The translations under genes and the position numbers were made by a program. From Pseudoalteromonas sp. NC201 (GTDB lineage Bacteria; Pseudomonadota; Gammaproteobacteria; Enterobacterales; Alteromonadaceae), in assembly GCF_002850255.1 (NCBI RefSeq), contig NZ_CP022522.1, forward strand, positions 2,107,125 to 2,171,124: DNA of 64,000 nt. Direction: 5' to 3'. A model generated the notes under the pieces. That model ran no database searches, had not been told where the DNA came from, and worked only from the letters and a program-made list of their open reading frames with translations. This document shows positions 55,852 to 64,000 of the stretch, one piece after another. Position 1 is the stretch's first letter; each line of letters opens with the position of its first letter.

Positions 55852-56568
55852 TTACTTAGGTAAACAGCTTTTTGGAAGTTTACCGGCCACAATGGCGTCT
55901 TGAATAAAAGACATAACCCGTTTGAACACTTGCTCAGCATTATGCTCAGTTGTATCAACAACTATCGCATCGCTAGCAGGAACTAATGGGGCAACCTTGC
56001 GATTCATATCGCGATCATCGCGAGCTTTAATGTCTTCTAACAGACCACTTAGTGTAACATCATGGCCTTTCTCATTCAACTCAACAAATCGCCTGCGAGC
56101 ACGCTCTTCTGCACTTGCAGTCAAATAAATTTTAAGTTCAGCATCTGGAAACACCACCGTTCCCATATCACGTCCATCAGCAATTAGGCCAACTTCAGTT
56201 CTAAAAGCGCGCTGACGTCGTAACAATGCTTCTCTCACTCGTGGCAATGCCGCAATTTTTGACGCAGCTGCGCCTACTTCTTCATTGCGAATAGTGTTAG
56301 TAACATCTTCACCTTCAAGTACAATTTTGCTTTTTTTAGTTTCTTTATCGATAGAAAACTGTACATCCAAATTGGCAGCGAGTGGGACTAAACCCTCTTC
56401 GTTATCAGTTGCAATTTGGTGGTGTAATGCCGCTAACGAAAGCACGCGATAAATCGCACCGCTATCCAACACTTCCCAATTTAATGTTTCAGCTAACAAG
56501 CGACAAACAGTTCCTTTGCCTGAACCACTTGGGCCGTCTACGGTGATAACTGGCATAGCTGCCTGCAT
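55852..56568 (-). CDS. cmk: Cytidylate kinase
   Basis: A 238-residue enzyme that phosphorylates CMP and dCMP to the diphosphates. The P-loop [17 protein letters not shown] is near residues 10-26, [13 protein letters not shown] near 130, and the lid [13 protein letters not shown] near 155. The first ATG (56568) has AGGAGG 5 nt upstream, a very strong site, so it is preferred over the ATG four codons later. Confidence 0.96.
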   Translation of the reverse strand: MQAAMPVITVDGPSGSGKGTVCRLLAETLNWEVLDSGAIYRVLSLAALHHQIATDNEEGLVPLAANLDVQFSIDKETKKSKIVLEGEDVTNTIRNEEVGAAASKIAALPRVREALLRRQRAFRTEVGLIADGRDMGTVVFPDAELKIYLTASAEERARRRFVELNEKGHDVTLSGLLEDIKARDDRDMNRKVAPLVPASDAIVVDTTEHNAEQVFKRVMSFIQDAIVAGKLPKSCLPK

Positions 56569-56788
56569 TTAGACCTCCTAAAAATGCTCACCTGAATTTG
56601 ACGGCGCATAGTATACGTCAATTTGCTGAATATATCCTTATTTACCTGTCATTTTTTGTTATATCTCAAATTATTAGTGCAACGCAAAATGCTATACGTC
56701 AGGTGCGAACTGGCTTTAATTGAAAGAAATTCAGTCAAACACCCGTGTATTTGACTTTGTTAAGATTGACTATTTTATAGAAGATTTT

Positions 56789-56814
56789 AAGGTGTTGAAG
56801 ATCTTCAACACCTT
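56789..56814 (-). terminator. Perfect palindrome after aroA
   Basis: AAGGTGTTGAA-GATC-TTCAACACCTT is a perfect 26-bp palindrome 9 nt after the aroA stop. It would form an 11-bp hairpin, but A residues rather than T follow on the minus strand, so termination would be atypical; it may be a protein-binding or mRNA-stabilising site. Confidence 0.55.
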
Positions 56815-56822
56815 GGATGAAA

Positions 56823-58103
56823 TTAATACTGACTAATGCTTTCTAACACTGAAAAATAGGTTGGGAAAGTTTTTGCCGTACATTTAGGGTCGTTAATCGT
56901 GATAGCTTGACCACCCACAGCAACCATCGAGAAACACATCGCAATACGATGGTCATTATATGTGTCTACATCCGTGAAATTAAAATTAGCCGGTGGCGTA
57001 ACTTCGATAAAGTCGTGCCCTTCTACCACTTCTGCGCCTACTTTTTTTAGCTCAGTCGCCATGGCAGCTAGCCTGTCGGTTTCTTTCACACGCCAATTGT
57101 AGATATTACGAATTGCCGTTTTACCTTTTGCAAATAGCGCTACGGTTGCAAGCGTCATCGCCGCATCAGGGATAGCATTGGCGTCAATATCCACACCATT
57201 TAACTCACCTTTTCGGACAACGATACGCTCATCATGCCAATCAATGTTTGCACCGACTTGTTCCATCACTTTGGCAAAGCCGATATCACCTTGCACACTT
57301 TGTTTACCCACTCCCTTGATCTCAATTTCACCACCTGCAATTGCGGCTGCAGCAATGAAATAAGAAGCTGACGAAGCATCCCCTTCGACCATAAGTGTTC
57401 CAGGAGATTGATACTGCTGGCCAGCTTTTACCACAAAATGTTGGTAATCGTGGTTTTCGACATGAACCCCAAAGTGCGCCATCACGCCAATAGTAATATC
57501 AATATAAGGCTTTGAAACCAGTTCACCTTTAATCGCAATATTCGTATCGCCACTAAAAAGCGGTGCCGCCATCAATAATGCAGTTAAGAATTGGCTTGAG
57601 ATACTGCCGTCAATCTCAACTTCACCACCAGCAAGTTGCTTACCTGCAACTTTTAACGGCGGGTAGTCTTTGTTTTTGAGATATTGAATATCGGCACCAA
57701 GCGTTTGCATGGCATCGACAAGATGGCCAATTGGGCGCTCTTCCATTCGTGGCTCACCAATCAGTTCATAATCACCGGGTATAGCTGCAAGCACTGCTGT
57801 TAATGGGCGATATGCTGTACCAGCATTGCCTAAAAATAGCGGCTCAACGGGGGTGTGAAAGTTGCCACCATTTCCTTTGACCAGTGCCACCGTATTATCG
57901 TCTTCTAACGTTACTTCAACGCCTAACTGGGATAGCGCACCTAACATATGGCGGATGTCATCGCTATCCAATAAGTTCGTCACTTTTGTCGTGCCTTCGC
58001 ACAATGCTGCAAGCAACAAAATACGATTTGATAAGCTTTTAGAGCCAGGTAGCGTCACACTGCCACTGACTTTAGTAATAGGCTTGAGGGTCAATTGTTC
58101 CAT
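56823..58103 (-). CDS. aroA: 3-phosphoshikimate 1-carboxyvinyltransferase (EPSP synthase)
   Basis: A 426-residue enzyme of the shikimate pathway that joins shikimate-3-phosphate and PEP. Motifs: [20 protein letters not shown] at ~19-38, [13 protein letters not shown] near 90-102, [13 protein letters not shown] near 119. These are class I features; the GTAxRPL motif has Tyr where Met is commoner in enterobacteria. The ATG at 58103 shares one base with the serC stop, so the two are coupled. A TTG one codon upstream is an unlikely start. Confidence 0.97.
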   Translation of the reverse strand: MEQLTLKPITKVSGSVTLPGSKSLSNRILLLAALCEGTTKVTNLLDSDDIRHMLGALSQLGVEVTLEDDNTVALVKGNGGNFHTPVEPLFLGNAGTAYRPLTAVLAAIPGDYELIGEPRMEERPIGHLVDAMQTLGADIQYLKNKDYPPLKVAGKQLAGGEVEIDGSISSQFLTALLMAAPLFSGDTNIAIKGELVSKPYIDITIGVMAHFGVHVENHDYQHFVVKAGQQYQSPGTLMVEGDASSASYFIAAAAIAGGEIEIKGVGKQSVQGDIGFAKVMEQVGANIDWHDERIVVRKGELNGVDIDANAIPDAAMTLATVALFAKGKTAIRNIYNWRVKETDRLAAMATELKKVGAEVVEGHDFIEVTPPANFNFTDVDTYNDHRIAMCFSMVAVGGQAITINDPKCTAKTFPTYFSVLESISQY

Positions 58104-59185
58104 CAACAGTTCTCCCGTGCGAATTTATCCATAAATGCAACTAACGCTTTGATCCCTTCAATTGGCATGGCGTTGTATATACTAGCTCGCATACCGCCAA
58201 CAAAACGGTGGCCTTCAAGTGCAATTAAACCGTTTTGTTCTGCCTCTGCCAAGAATTTAGCATTTAGGCTGTCATCATTTAACCAAAATGGTACGTTCAT
58301 CAATGAGCGACAATGTTTTGCAACTTTGTTTGAATAGAAGTCAGAGCCATCGATGTAATCGTATAAAATGGCTGCTTTTTCTTGATTGTGCGCTTCCATA
58401 GCTTTAACACCACCAATGCTTTCAAGATACTTGAATACCTCAAACGCAAGATACCATGCAAATGTCGGTGGTGTGTTGTACATGCTTTGCTGATCAGCCT
58501 CAATGGCGTAATCAAGGATAGCAGGTCTTGGCAGCCCTTCACGCTTCAATAACGTCTTACGTACAATGGCGATACTGAGACCCGAAGGACCGATATTTTT
58601 TTGCGCACCAGCATAGATCAAATCAAAGTCATCGACGTTAATTTCACGAGATAAAATATTGGAAGACATGTCCGCTACAATTGGTGCGGTTGCATGCTTT
58701 GGAACGTCAAATATTTCAATACCATCGATGGTTTCGTTTGGACAATAGTGAATATATGAAGCGTTTTCTGGTAGCTTCCACTCAGAGACAGGTAAAATAT
58801 CGAATTGACCATTTTCGTCAGTACGAATATTAATCGCATGCGTTTGCGTGAATTTTTCACCTTCTTTCGTCGCACCGGTAGACCAGATCCCGTTCTCGAT
58901 ATATACGCCAGGTACACCATCAACATGCAGATTTAGCGGTACAGCTGCAAAGTGACCTCGGCCACCACCATGCATAAACAGGACTTCAAATTCATCAGAG
59001 ATGTTCATCAAACGACGTAAGCTGGCTTCACACTGCTTCGCCATCTCCAAGTAAGGCGCTGAACGATGGCTAACTTCCATCACCGACACGCCTAAATTTT
59101 GCCAATCTAAAAATTCTTTTTGCGCTTTTTTCATAACTTCAACAGGTAACATCGCAGGACCCGCGCAAAAATTATAAACCGTCAT
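58103..59185 (-). CDS. serC: Phosphoserine aminotransferase
   Basis: A 360-residue PLP enzyme of serine and vitamin B6 synthesis. It opens with [16 protein letters not shown] and carries the PLP lysine in [14 protein letters not shown] near residue 198. MEVSHRS and the C-terminal [15 protein letters not shown] are also typical. ATG at 59185 with GAGG 6 nt upstream gives the standard length; an ATG four codons earlier has no suitable ribosome site. serC-aroA form an operon. Confidence 0.97.
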   Translation of the reverse strand: MTVYNFCAGPAMLPVEVMKKAQKEFLDWQNLGVSVMEVSHRSAPYLEMAKQCEASLRRLMNISDEFEVLFMHGGGRGHFAAVPLNLHVDGVPGVYIENGIWSTGATKEGEKFTQTHAINIRTDENGQFDILPVSEWKLPENASYIHYCPNETIDGIEIFDVPKHATAPIVADMSSNILSREINVDDFDLIYAGAQKNIGPSGLSIAIVRKTLLKREGLPRPAILDYAIEADQQSMYNTPPTFAWYLAFEVFKYLESIGGVKAMEAHNQEKAAILYDYIDGSDFYSNKVAKHCRSLMNVPFWLNDDSLNAKFLAEAEQNGLIALEGHRFVGGMRASIYNAMPIEGIKALVAFMDKFARENC

Positions 59186-59360
59186 ATTTTTCCTCATTCC
59201 AAATAATCTAGATCATCCAAAGAATAGCGTTATTCTCATGACTTTTTGGATGAACAGTGGGCTGCCCGACTAAAACGTCGGATTGTTGGTAGCCTTAATT
59301 TATCAGGCTTCAGGCTCTTGTCATAGAGGAACAGATTGAAAAAATTGACAGAAAGAAAAA

Positions 59361-59378
59361 AAGCGACCGAAGTCGCTT
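59361..59378 (-). terminator. gyrA terminator
   Basis: AAGCGAC-CGAA-GTCGCTT is flanked by A and T runs on both sides, giving a strong intrinsic terminator on either strand; it lies 19 nt after the gyrA stop. Confidence 0.9.
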
Positions 59379-59396
59379 TTTTTTGGATAGGGTTTT

Positions 59397-62069
59397 TTAT
59401 TCCTCTGCGTCAGATCCCGCTGCAAGTGTTGCTTCACCTTCTAGCTCTGCAACATCACCTTCAGGCAACGCTTCCACTTCAATTTCTTCGATGCGTTGAA
59501 GACCAACTACCTTTTCTTCTTCCATCGTACGGATCAGAATAACACCTTGGGTGTTACGGCCTACCGTAGAAACTTCGTTTACACGCGTTCTAACTAGCGT
59601 ACCACGGTTTGAGATCAACATGATTTCATCATTGTCGTCAACTTGAACCGCGCCAACCACAGAACCATTTCTTTCAGTTACTTTGATTGATACAACACCT
59701 TGTGTTGCACGGCTCTTCGCTGGATACTCTTCAAGCGGTGTACGCTTACCATAACCATTTTCAGTTACGGTCAAGATTGCACCATCGCCTTGTGGTACGA
59801 TTAGTGATACCACTTTCACGTCATCTGGCATCTTGATACCACGAACACCTGTTGCTGTACGGCCCATCGGACGTAAAGCCAACATTTCTTCGCCAGTTTC
59901 AGGGTCGCGCTTCACTTCACCTGTTTCAGAATCTCGCTGCTTCTCGTTAAAGCGTACAACTTTACCATGCTCAGTAAATAGCATGATGTCATTTTCACCT
60001 GTGGTGATGTTAGCACCGATCAGGCTATCGCCTTCGTTCAAGTTGATAGCAATAATGCCACTTGCACGCTGACGGCTGTATGCAGTCAGAGGTGTTTTCT
60101 TAACGATACCACTTGCCGTCGCCATGACGATAAACTTATCTTCTTCGTATTCACGAACCGGTAAAATTGTCGTAATACGCTCATCAGCTTCGAGTGGTAA
60201 CAAGTTAACAATTGGCTTTCCGCGCGCAGCACGTGATGCAAGCGGCAGCTGGTAAACTTTCAACCAATACAAGCGGCCAGAAGTGGAGAAACAAAGAATT
60301 GTATCGTGAGTATTTGCAACGAGTAGACGTTCGATAAAGTCTTCATCTTTCATCTTAGTTGCAGATCGCCCTTTACCACCACGACGCTGAGCTTCGTAAT
60401 CACTAAGAGGTTGATATTTCACGTAGCCTTCATGAGAAAGCGTAACGACAACGTCTTCTTCGTTGATCAAATCTTCTAAACTGATATCGTGCGCAGCAGC
60501 AGTGATCTCTGTGCGACGCTCATCACCATACGTTTCTTTGATTTCAACTAACTCATCGCGGATCACTTCCATCAAACGCTCTGGAGTAGAAAGGATGTAC
60601 AGTAGCTCAGCGATAAGATCGAGTAGTTCTTTGTATTCTGCTAGAATTTTCTCGTGCTCAAGACCCGTTAATTTGTGTAGTCTTAAGTCTAGGATTGCTT
60701 GGGCTTGTTGCTCAGACAAGTAATACTGACCATCACGGATCCCTAATTCTTCCGCTAACCAATCTGGACGCGCAACATTTTCTTCGCCTGTGCGCTCAAG
60801 CATTGATTTAACGTTACCAAGATCCCAAGCTCGCGCAGTTAGCGCCGCTTTCGCTTCCGCTGGTGTTGGTGACTTACGAATAAGCTCAATGATTGGGTCA
60901 ATGTTAGCTAGCGCAATTGCGAGGCCTTCAAGCGTGTGCGCTCGGTCTCTTGCCTTACGCAGGTCAAATACAGTACGACGCGTTACAACTTCACGACGGT
61001 GAATAATAAACGCATCAAGCATTTCTTTCAGGTTGAAACACTTAGGCTGGTTGTTGTCTAGTGCAACCATATTGATGCCAAACACAGTTTGTAGTTGTGT
61101 TTGAGCATATAGGTTGTTTAGTACAACCTCACCGACTTCACCACGTTTGATTTCAATAACAATACGCATACCGTCTTTGTCCGACTCGTCGCGTAGTGCA
61201 CTGATCCCTTCAACCTTTTTATCTTTAACAAGCTCTGCAATTTTTTCGATTAGTCTTGCTTTGTTAACTTGGTAAGGAATTTCATGAACGATGATGGTTT
61301 CTTTGTTTGTTTTCTCATCGACTTCGATTTCAGCTTTCGCGCGGATATAGATCTTACCACGGCCTGTTTTATAGGCTTGTTCGATGCCGTTTTTACCGCT
61401 AATGATGGCGGCAGTCGGGAAATCAGGACCCGGAATATAGTCGATTAACTCTTCAATGGTGATGTCTGGATTCTGGATCACAGCCAAACAGCCATTGATC
61501 ACCTCAGTTAAGTTGTGAGGTGGAATATTGGTCGCCATACCAACCGCAATACCAGATGAACCATTCACCAATAAGTTAGGCACTTTAGTTGGTAACACAT
61601 CTGGAATTTGCTCTGTACCATCGTAGTTTGGTACATAATCAACGGTTTCTTTTTCAAGGTCAGCAAGTAACTCGTGAGCGACTTTCGCCATACGTACTTC
61701 GGTATAACGCATCGCAGCTGCAGAGTCACCATCGACAGAACCAAAGTTACCTTGTCCATCTACGAGCATATAGCGTAGAGAGAAAGGCTGAGCCATACGT
61801 ACAATAGTATCGTAAACCGCGCTATCACCATGCGGGTGATATTTACCGATTACGTCACCAACTACACGAGCTGACTTTTTATAAGGTTTGTTCCAGTCAT
61901 TTTTAAGTTCATTCATCGCGAACAATACACGACGGTGAACAGGCTTTAGGCCGTCACGTACGTCAGGTAATGCACGACCTACGATTACACTCATTGCATA
62001 ATCTAGGTATGAATTTTTTAATTCATCTTCGATATTGACTGGCAGGATTTCATTGGCGAGATCAGACAT
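59397..62069 (-). CDS. gyrA: DNA gyrase subunit A
   Basis: An 890-residue subunit of the type II topoisomerase that introduces negative supercoils. The catalytic tyrosine is Tyr122 in [11 protein letters not shown]. The quinolone region reads [11 protein letters not shown] with Ser83 and Asp87, the sensitive-type residues. The C-terminal beta-pinwheel includes the GyrA box QRRGGKGR near 561. ATG at 62069 has GGAG 4-5 nt upstream and gives the usual [17 protein letters not shown] start; a GTG nine codons earlier is rejected. An acidic tail ends the protein. Confidence 0.98.
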   Translation of the reverse strand: MSDLANEILPVNIEDELKNSYLDYAMSVIVGRALPDVRDGLKPVHRRVLFAMNELKNDWNKPYKKSARVVGDVIGKYHPHGDSAVYDTIVRMAQPFSLRYMLVDGQGNFGSVDGDSAAAMRYTEVRMAKVAHELLADLEKETVDYVPNYDGTEQIPDVLPTKVPNLLVNGSSGIAVGMATNIPPHNLTEVINGCLAVIQNPDITIEELIDYIPGPDFPTAAIISGKNGIEQAYKTGRGKIYIRAKAEIEVDEKTNKETIIVHEIPYQVNKARLIEKIAELVKDKKVEGISALRDESDKDGMRIVIEIKRGEVGEVVLNNLYAQTQLQTVFGINMVALDNNQPKCFNLKEMLDAFIIHRREVVTRRTVFDLRKARDRAHTLEGLAIALANIDPIIELIRKSPTPAEAKAALTARAWDLGNVKSMLERTGEENVARPDWLAEELGIRDGQYYLSEQQAQAILDLRLHKLTGLEHEKILAEYKELLDLIAELLYILSTPERLMEVIRDELVEIKETYGDERRTEITAAAHDISLEDLINEEDVVVTLSHEGYVKYQPLSDYEAQRRGGKGRSATKMKDEDFIERLLVANTHDTILCFSTSGRLYWLKVYQLPLASRAARGKPIVNLLPLEADERITTILPVREYEEDKFIVMATASGIVKKTPLTAYSRQRASGIIAINLNEGDSLIGANITTGENDIMLFTEHGKVVRFNEKQRDSETGEVKRDPETGEEMLALRPMGRTATGVRGIKMPDDVKVVSLIVPQGDGAILTVTENGYGKRTPLEEYPAKSRATQGVVSIKVTERNGSVVGAVQVDDNDEIMLISNRGTLVRTRVNEVSTVGRNTQGVILIRTMEEEKVVGLQRIEEIEVEALPEGDVAELEGEATLAAGSDAEE

Positions 62070-62334
62070 TTGACTCCACTTTCCTTCAGTGTCCACCCCT
62101 TTTGTGTCACACTACAACTTGTGTTGAGATGCTATCTGAATAGCAAATTGCTTTTTCTGCTGAAGCGCCAATTAAACGCACTTCAAAAAATAGCCGAATT
62201 GCCTCAGAGTATCAGCGGGGGCTTTGTTTATTATAAAATTCGTCAAGCATGCTAACACACTTTTTACCGTTTTACAGGTGCTATTTTTATCTAATCCCCT
62301 TTATAATGCGCTCAATTCGACGAGGAAGTTTTTT
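62070..62334. promoter_or_regulatory. Divergent gyrA-ubiG promoter region
   Basis: This 265-nt spacer separates two divergent genes. For ubiG, a TATAAT lies at 62302-62307, 27 nt before the start codon. For gyrA, a TATAAT on the minus strand lies at 62230-62235. Neither has a good -35 at 17 bp, so both calls are tentative. A longer frame fused to ubiG (from 62224) crosses this region but lacks a ribosome site. Confidence 0.4.
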
Positions 62335-63045
62335 ATGACCGAACATCAAAATGTAGACCCTAATGAAATCGCTAAATTTGAAGAAATAGCAGAGCGCTGG
62401 TGGGACCGAGAGGGAGAATTTAAACCATTACACGACATTAACCCGTTGAGGTTGGACTTTATTAACGATAAGTGTGAAGGCCTATTCGCAAAAACAGTAT
62501 TAGATGTCGGTTGTGGTGGCGGGATTTTGACAGAAAGCATGGCTAAGCTGGGTGCAAATGCAACCGGTATCGATATGGGGCAAGAGCCGCTTAACGTCGC
62601 AAAGCTCCACGCATTAGAGGTCGGCGTTAACGTAGACTATCAAAAAGTGCCAGCGGAAGAATTCGCAGCCATGCACCAAGGTGAGTTCGATGTAGTAACT
62701 TGCATGGAAATGCTAGAACACGTACCAGACCCAGAATCCATTATTCGTTCAGTCGCACAGCTAGTTAAGCCCGGCGGTCATGTATTTTTTTCTACCTTAA
62801 ACAAAACTACAAAAGCGTATTTACTGGCTATCGTCGCCGCAGAAAAACTGCTTAAAATGGTTCCTGAAGGCACGCATGAGCATGATAAATTTATTCGCCC
62901 TTCGACCCTAATTGATTGGGCTGAAAAATACGACCTCAAAGTTAGGGCGGCGACAGGGATTAACTACAACCCTATCGGCAAAACATTTACCTTAACTAAA
63001 GACGTTTCAGTTAACTACATTCTACACTTTGAGAAGCTGGCATGA
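62335..63045 (+). CDS. ubiG: Ubiquinone biosynthesis O-methyltransferase
   Basis: A 236-residue SAM-dependent enzyme that performs both O-methylations of ubiquinone synthesis. The start [24 protein letters not shown] is characteristic, with SAM motif [16 protein letters not shown] near residue 52, [13 protein letters not shown] near 120 and [10 protein letters not shown] near 145. ATG at 62335 follows GAGGAAG, a good site. The stop overlaps the next start (ATGA), so ubiG and the HAD phosphatase are coupled. Confidence 0.97.
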   Translation: MTEHQNVDPNEIAKFEEIAERWWDREGEFKPLHDINPLRLDFINDKCEGLFAKTVLDVGCGGGILTESMAKLGANATGIDMGQEPLNVAKLHALEVGVNVDYQKVPAEEFAAMHQGEFDVVTCMEMLEHVPDPESIIRSVAQLVKPGGHVFFSTLNKTTKAYLLAIVAAEKLLKMVPEGTHEHDKFIRPSTLIDWAEKYDLKVRAATGINYNPIGKTFTLTKDVSVNYILHFEKLA

Positions 63046-63689
63046 TCCAGGCGGTACTATTTGATTTAGACGGCACCTTGCTGGATACCAGTGATGACTT
63101 AGGAGCCGCACTAAACCACGTTTTAGCTGCTAATAAAATGCCTATTGTCGGCAAACAGGTTTATAGCAGTGCGATTTCAAACGGCGTAGCAGCGATGTTG
63201 CAAGTAGGATTTGGTGAGTCATTAAAGCACTACGACATTCAAATATTACGGCAGGGTGTACTCGACTACTACCTGGAGAATTTATCAGTACATTCCCAAT
63301 GCTTTGCGCAAATTGGTGAGTTATTAGCGGCACTTTTAGAAAAAGAGATTCAGGTTGGGATCATGACGAACAAACCTGAGTTTTTAACGCTTCCGCTACT
63401 AAAACAGATCCCTGAACTTGCAAAGATCGAGACAGTAGTATGCGGAGATACACTGGCGGTGGCCAAACCTCATCCCGAGCCTTTACTGTTAGTGGCGTCA
63501 AAATTGGGGGTGTCACCTGAGCAGTGTATTTATGTTGGTGATGCTGAGCGAGATATTATTGCTGCAAAATCCGCAAAAATGATTAGTGCAGCAGCAATGT
63601 GGGGATTCATTCCATCTGAATCCGAAGCTAAGTCTTGGCATGCGGATCTCTATCTTACTAACCCATTAGACACGTTATCGCATATTTAG
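63042..63689 (+). CDS. HAD phosphatase, phosphoglycolate phosphatase/MupP-like
   Basis: A 215-residue haloacid-dehalogenase-type phosphatase. Motif I is [11 protein letters not shown] (residues 6-16), motif II lies around GIMTNK near 108, and motif III/IV is [13 protein letters not shown] near 165. It overlaps ubiG by 4 nt. In Pseudomonas the gene after ubiG is mupP, an N-acetylmuramic acid 6-phosphate phosphatase of cell-wall recycling, while database annotation often says Gph. Synteny favours MupP, but sequence reading alone cannot choose, so no symbol is given. Confidence 0.88.
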   Translation: MIQAVLFDLDGTLLDTSDDLGAALNHVLAANKMPIVGKQVYSSAISNGVAAMLQVGFGESLKHYDIQILRQGVLDYYLENLSVHSQCFAQIGELLAALLEKEIQVGIMTNKPEFLTLPLLKQIPELAKIETVVCGDTLAVAKPHPEPLLLVASKLGVSPEQCIYVGDAERDIIAAKSAKMISAAAMWGFIPSESEAKSWHADLYLTNPLDTLSHI

Positions 63690-63704
63690 TGTCGATAAAA
63701 AAAT

Positions 63705-63726
63705 AAAACACCATATATTGTGTTTT
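63705..63726 (+). terminator. Weak terminator after the HAD phosphatase gene
   Basis: AAAACAC pairs with GTGTTTT around an 8-nt loop, directly followed by one more T and then TGCTATAAT. The stem is AT-rich, so it is a weak terminator. Confidence 0.45.
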
Positions 63727-63735
63727 TGCTATAAT
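63727..63735 (+). promoter_or_regulatory. Extended -10-like element
   Basis: TGC followed by TATAAT matches an extended -10, but no gene starts close by and the better placed nrd-type promoter lies 180 nt downstream. It could drive a long leader or an unseen small RNA. Confidence 0.3.
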
Positions 63736-63871
63736 AGATACGAATTTGTGTAGAAAAAAATCAGTTAGAATTTTTTTTTATTTTTGCTGAAAAGCATCAT
63801 CTTTTTGTTGATTTTTCTTTGTGGGCAGATAAGTGGATTGTCATAGGTTAGTGGACACTTACATAAATAAA

Positions 63872-63891
63872 TTATCCCAAACTTATCCACA
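63872..63891 (+). promoter_or_regulatory. DnaA box pair
   Basis: TTATCCACA at 63883-63891 is a perfect DnaA box. A degenerate copy, TTATCCCAA, lies at 63872-63880 in the same direction, 11 bp away. DnaA boxes upstream of the ribonucleotide reductase promoter are known in E. coli, where they tie nrdAB expression to replication. Confidence 0.65.
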
Positions 63892-63911
63892 ATTCTGCCC
63901 GAGTTGTTCTC

Positions 63912-63940
63912 TTGCAAATTCACGTCAACCCCACTATCTT
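63912..63940 (+). promoter_or_regulatory. Probable nrd-type promoter
   Basis: TTGCAA at 63912-63917 and TATCTT at 63935-63940 are separated by exactly 17 bp. The -10 lies inside the first NrdR-type box, the arrangement expected for a repressed ribonucleotide reductase promoter. The regulated gene would start beyond 64000. Confidence 0.6.
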
Positions 63941-63976
63941 GTGATCCCTAGCCACTAGGGCACCATATATAGTGGT
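63930..63976 (+). promoter_or_regulatory. Tandem NrdR boxes
   Basis: Two imperfect palindromes, CACTATCTTGTG (63932-63943) and CCATATATAGTG (63963-63974), match the NrdR-box pattern. Their centres are 31 bp apart, about three helical turns, which is the spacing known for paired NrdR boxes. NrdR is the ATP/dATP-sensing repressor of ribonucleotide reductase genes. This predicts nrdA (or nrdAB) immediately to the right on the plus strand. Confidence 0.75.
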
Positions 63977-64000
63977 GGTTTGCTAAACAATTTTATATTC

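Noticed and set aside
59397..62069. Quinolone-resistance change in GyrA
   Set aside because: Ser83 and Asp87 are the common sensitive residues.
62224..62334. Longer start for ubiG giving 273 residues
   Set aside because: The extra 37 residues have no homology to UbiG and no ribosome site, while ATG 62335 has GAGGAAG and gives the family-standard start.

Overview
The window looks like chromosomal DNA of a marine gammaproteobacterium of the Alteromonadales, most likely Pseudoalteromonas. The evidence is moderate-to-low GC, the gene order gyrA-serC-aroA-cmk-rpsA-ihfB-lapAB-pyrF with ubiG and a HAD phosphatase divergent from gyrA, and the protein sequences. I recognised all families by reading and ran no database search.

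Layout. 1-2400: the start of a divergent gene at the left edge (possibly trhO), a DEAD-box helicase and a CvfB-like S1 protein. 2401-2688: a palindrome-rich spacer. 2689-15484 (minus strand): a patatin-like phospholipase, an RND efflux permease and adaptor pair, a secreted protein with three DUF6359-like repeats, a lipoprotein CpdB-like nucleotidase, and a lipoprotein built of about 11 DUF5666-like repeats. 15621-48409 (minus strand): a complete type VI secretion system (T6SS) with its cargo. 48410-51502: AT-rich accessory DNA with a decayed IS3-family element and small orphan genes. 51577-63689: conserved housekeeping genes. 63690-64000: a regulatory region with two NrdR-type boxes and a DnaA box, which predicts a ribonucleotide reductase operon just past the right edge.

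The T6SS reads tssJ-K-L-M-tagF-tssA-B-C, two unknown small genes, hcp, tssE-F-G-clpV-vgrG, then a delivery and cargo module. That module holds a small VgrG-like protein, a TIGR02270-like protein, a DUF2169 chaperone, a thiolase-like possible co-chaperone, a PAAR-like DUF4150 protein, a 1269-residue VasX-like membrane toxin, and four tandem paralogous membrane proteins that are the candidate immunity genes. All 13 core Tss components plus a PAAR-like tip are present. TagF is encoded but PpkA, PppA and Fha are not.

The most notable features are: (i) the four-copy candidate immunity array, in which copies 1, 2 and 4 are nearly identical over their last ~250 residues while copy 3 has a replaced membrane segment; (ii) the unknown gene pair between tssC and hcp, one member with a Sec signal, which looks like a second effector-immunity pair; (iii) hairpins that isolate hcp as its own transcription unit; (iv) the NrdR/DnaA operator module at the right edge.
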